A program made the translations under genes and the position numbers. The notes beneath the pieces were generated by a model, which was not told where the DNA came from, did not search any database, and saw only the letters and a list, made by a program, of their open reading frames with translations. Of a DNA stretch of 64,000 nucleotides, positions 61,771-64,000 are shown one piece after another (position 1 is the first letter of the stretch; each line of letters opens with the position of its first letter). This stretch comes from JAMQKA01 sp031569985. Lineage in GTDB: Bacteria > Bacteroidota > Rhodothermia > Balneolales > Balneolaceae. Where the stretch lies: positions 86,270-150,269 of the forward strand of contig NZ_JAMQKA010000009.1 in assembly GCF_031569985.1 (NCBI RefSeq), given 5' to 3'.

Positions 61771-63306
61771 ATGAAATCCCGAAACAGATATCTTACCGGT
61801 GTTTTACTGCTGCTGATTGGAATCGTAATCGGCACGATCTTTTCTCTTTACCAACAGGGGGTCTGGGTTAATGACCAGGCCCAGGTCAATGTGACGGAGG
61901 TGAAACGTAGTAGTGAACCGGTACTGCCGGAGCGGGCGCTTGAAAATGTCGATGCCCGTTTTCTGTTTAAATCTGTAGCACAACGGGTAAAGCCCACTGT
62001 TGTTTATATAGAGACCGTGATTCCAGTCAACGGAGCCCAGGTGCCCGATGATGAGAATCACGACCGCGACGAGGGATTTTGGGATCGGTTTTTACCGCAC
62101 AAAGCACGGACTGTCGGATCTGGAGTTATTATTACAGAAGATGGTTATATCCTGACAAACAATCACGTGATCGATGATGCGGTGCAAAACGGTATTGAAG
62201 TGGTACTGAATGACAAGCGGATGTTTAAAGCCCGCGTAGTGGGAACAGACCCCTCCACTGATCTGGCAGTCATTAAAATCGACAGCAACGAGCTGCCTTC
62301 TATTGTCGTGGGCAATTCTAACCAGGTGGAAGTAGGAGAGTGGGTCCTTGCGATTGGTAATCCATTTCGATTGCGTTCTACCGTAACGGCCGGTATCGTG
62401 AGCGCTATGGGACGTGGCAACCTGGATGTGATACATGAGCAGCTGGGAGTGGAAAGTTTTATCCAAACCGATGCCGCCATCAATAAAGGCAACAGCGGTG
62501 GGGCACTGGTCAACACAAGTGGAGAGCTTATCGGCATTAATACAGCGATCGCCTCTCAAAGTGGTAATTACCAGGGGTATGGATTTGCCGTGCCGGCGAA
62601 TCTCGCGTTAAAAGTAGCGCGCGATATTATCGAGTATGGAGAAGTTCGCCGCGCACTGCTCGGTGTTTCCATACAGGGAGTAGACCAAAGGTTGGCCGAC
62701 GAGCTAAGTATGGATAAGATTCGGGGAGTGATGATTTCAGACGTGGAATCCGGTCTTGCAGCTGATGAGTTTGGGCTGCAGAGCCGGGACGTGATACTGG
62801 CGGTAAATGATGAACCTGTGAATGAAGCGAATGAATTACAGGAGAAGATCGCGGTGTTAAGTCCGGGCGATGTTGCAAAACTTACAATCTGGCGGGGTGG
62901 CGATGAGTTTGATCGAAATGTAAAGCTTGGCCAAATAGAAGAGATGAGTCAGGAAGTGTTTTCCAATTCCCTGGAAATAAGGCCGGAAGAGGAACAGGAG
63001 CACAGGAAGTACGGGAATGGTGTAGAGTTTGGCACGTTCTCACTGGGATTCAAAGTAATGGCGCTTTCAAAGCCGGAGAATGCTGAAAAATTTGATCTCA
63101 TTATCACTGAGATTGAGGAATCCTCCGAAGCTAAGCGGCGCGGGTTGAAGGAGGGATACGAGATCCTTAAAGTAAATAAAACCAAAGTTGAAGATCTGGA
63201 AACTTTAAAGGATCTTATCGATCGAAGTTTAGGCAAGCAGGGTTCCGTGCTGCTACAGGTCGAAACAGAAGATGGTGCTGTCGGCCATTTTGAACTGAAA
63301 CAGTAA
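61771..63306 (+). CDS. Membrane-anchored HtrA/DegS-like serine protease with two PDZ domains
   Basis: Envelope quality-control protease, 511 residues. One N-terminal anchor helix (GVLLLLIGIVIGTIFSLY, about 8-27) precedes a trypsin-like domain with the catalytic triad His in LTNNHVI, Asp in STDLAVIKID and Ser in NKGNSGGALV. Two PDZ domains follow (about 290-375 and 410-505). All catalytic residues are present. It is coupled to recO (2-base gap) and precedes a lipoprotein gene. Confidence 0.93.
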   Translation: MKSRNRYLTGVLLLLIGIVIGTIFSLYQQGVWVNDQAQVNVTEVKRSSEPVLPERALENVDARFLFKSVAQRVKPTVVYIETVIPVNGAQVPDDENHDRDEGFWDRFLPHKARTVGSGVIITEDGYILTNNHVIDDAVQNGIEVVLNDKRMFKARVVGTDPSTDLAVIKIDSNELPSIVVGNSNQVEVGEWVLAIGNPFRLRSTVTAGIVSAMGRGNLDVIHEQLGVESFIQTDAAINKGNSGGALVNTSGELIGINTAIASQSGNYQGYGFAVPANLALKVARDIIEYGEVRRALLGVSIQGVDQRLADELSMDKIRGVMISDVESGLAADEFGLQSRDVILAVNDEPVNEANELQEKIAVLSPGDVAKLTIWRGGDEFDRNVKLGQIEEMSQEVFSNSLEIRPEEEQEHRKYGNGVEFGTFSLGFKVMALSKPENAEKFDLIITEIEESSEAKRRGLKEGYEILKVNKTKVEDLETLKDLIDRSLGKQGSVLLQVETEDGAVGHFELKQ

Positions 63307-63322
63307 ATTATAGATTTTTTTG

Positions 63323-63853
63323 ATGCCTCGTTTTCACATTACTGCGATTTTATTTGTTCTCTCCACGTTAGTAATTTCATGCTCAACTCTACAACCAACG
63401 ACGACCGACGCCCCTGCCGAGCAGACTGAAAGCAGATCATTTTATCCCACTTGGTATTCATCCAGTGAGTTTGTAGCTACTGATTCAACATACACTGCGT
63501 ATGGCACGGCGCTTGGGGTTTCTTCAGATGCAGCCACACAGAAAGCGGTAGCAAAAGCACAAGCAAATTTCGAACAGCATCTGTCATCGCGACTGGAATC
63601 GGCAAGAAATAGTGCAGTAGAATCCGGGAGTGATGAAATGGAATCCTCAGAGTTTATATTTGTACTGCGGTCTGCAGAAGCTACTATTTCCGATGCCTTA
63701 ACCGTGTCTGATCAAGAGGCGAAATCTTCAGATAAGTTCGGTTACCATGGATTTGCCGCAGTTACTATCTCCAGGGAAGCACTGATCAGTGATCTCGGGA
63801 GCCATCTTGAACCACACCGTTCCACTTGGGAGAAATTGAAAAACGACCTTTAA
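63323..63853 (+). CDS. LPP20-like lipoprotein
   Basis: 176 residues from the ATG at 63323 (a TTG one codon upstream is also in frame). Lipobox LVISC at about 16-20 is followed by a domain with AYGTALGVSSDAATQKAVAKAQ and a late FGYHGFAAVTISREAL, the alanine-rich helix plus sheet pattern of LPP20-type lipoproteins. Outer-membrane or periplasmic; role unknown. It closely follows the HtrA-type protease. Confidence 0.72.
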   Translation: MPRFHITAILFVLSTLVISCSTLQPTTTDAPAEQTESRSFYPTWYSSSEFVATDSTYTAYGTALGVSSDAATQKAVAKAQANFEQHLSSRLESARNSAVESGSDEMESSEFIFVLRSAEATISDALTVSDQEAKSSDKFGYHGFAAVTISREALISDLGSHLEPHRSTWEKLKNDL

Positions 63854-63942
63854 AACTCTGTGGCTATTTTATACTAGTGTCATTACCACTAAATAAAAGG
63901 GGTAAATGTGATTGGGTTTTTGTATTTTTCGAATAAAACATC

Positions 63943-64000
63943 ATGGATAAACTCACCTTTCCCGACCTCTCTCAACAAGTCAAAGATCAACTCCTTACTT
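63943..64000 (+). CDS. Start of a gene cut by the window edge
   Basis: Open frame from ATG 63943 to the end (19 residues, MDKLTFPDLSQQVKDQLLT). It follows an 89-bp gap after the lipoprotein gene. Too short to assign. Confidence 0.5.
   Translation, partial: MDKLTFPDLSQQVKDQLLT

Overview
The window reads as a chromosomal piece of a Gram-negative member of the Bacteroidota/Rhodothermota/Balneolota assemblage, most likely a Balneolaceae bacterium (inference). Support comes from the menaquinone genes, an ATP synthase operon that stops at atpG (atpD and atpC lie elsewhere), a bactofilin plus M23 peptidase pair next to it, a Wzi-like outer-membrane protein, DUF3467 and DUF4382 proteins, and weak Shine-Dalgarno sequences on many genes.

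Layout. 1-8.6 kb: a nearly complete type II glutamine synthetase, a leftward menF-menD-menH-menB operon, a GNAT acetyltransferase, a cystathionine beta-synthase-like enzyme and a DUF3467 protein. 8.6-15.6 kb: envelope M23 peptidase, bactofilin, then two small ATP-synthase-associated membrane proteins and atpB-E-F-H-A-G. 15.7-19.73 kb: a tRNA-Ser(UGA) gene invaded by a 3.9 kb island bounded by perfect 43-bp direct repeats of the tRNA 3' end. It carries a SLATT-type membrane protein gene with an internal amber codon, a decayed IS5-family element and one secreted protein, and no visible integrase. 19.8-29.9 kb: a rightward envelope and export set (TolC, MlaC-like protein, glycosyltransferase, flippase-like membrane protein, Wzi-like porin, DUF3047 protein, RND exporter) with one glycosyltransferase on the opposite strand. 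30-32.9 kb: trkA-trkH potassium uptake. 33-37.2 kb: three copies of a structured repeat of about 220-250 bp with inverted ends; two flank a DUF559 endonuclease-like gene and the third follows a dead DUF559 remnant. DoxX, a secreted protein and a DUF4382 lipoprotein lie in between.

38.2-43.8 kb: an AT-rich SIR2-HerA defence module whose SIR2 gene is split by a one-base frameshift at an A run. It is followed by hairpins, twelve 22-bp tandem units with palindromic cores, an intact IS256-family insertion and more hairpins. 43.9-50.5 kb: rmuC, a secreted protein, an anti-sigma-like protein, an LCM-type methyltransferase, an RluA-type pseudouridine synthase and an SSS symporter with its DUF3311 partner. 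50.8-57.1 kb: a 2084-residue RHS/YD-repeat protein with an AT-rich variable C-terminal tip. 57.4-64 kb: uvrC, an ECF sigma/anti-sigma pair, recO, a membrane-anchored HtrA-type protease, a lipoprotein and the start of a further gene.

Most of the window is core genome (respiration, envelope, DNA repair). Accessory DNA is concentrated in four places: the tRNA-Ser island, the DUF559/repeat cluster, the SIR2-HerA locus with its repeat array, and the RHS tip. These are the parts to look at first. All family calls come from reading motifs by eye; no search was run.
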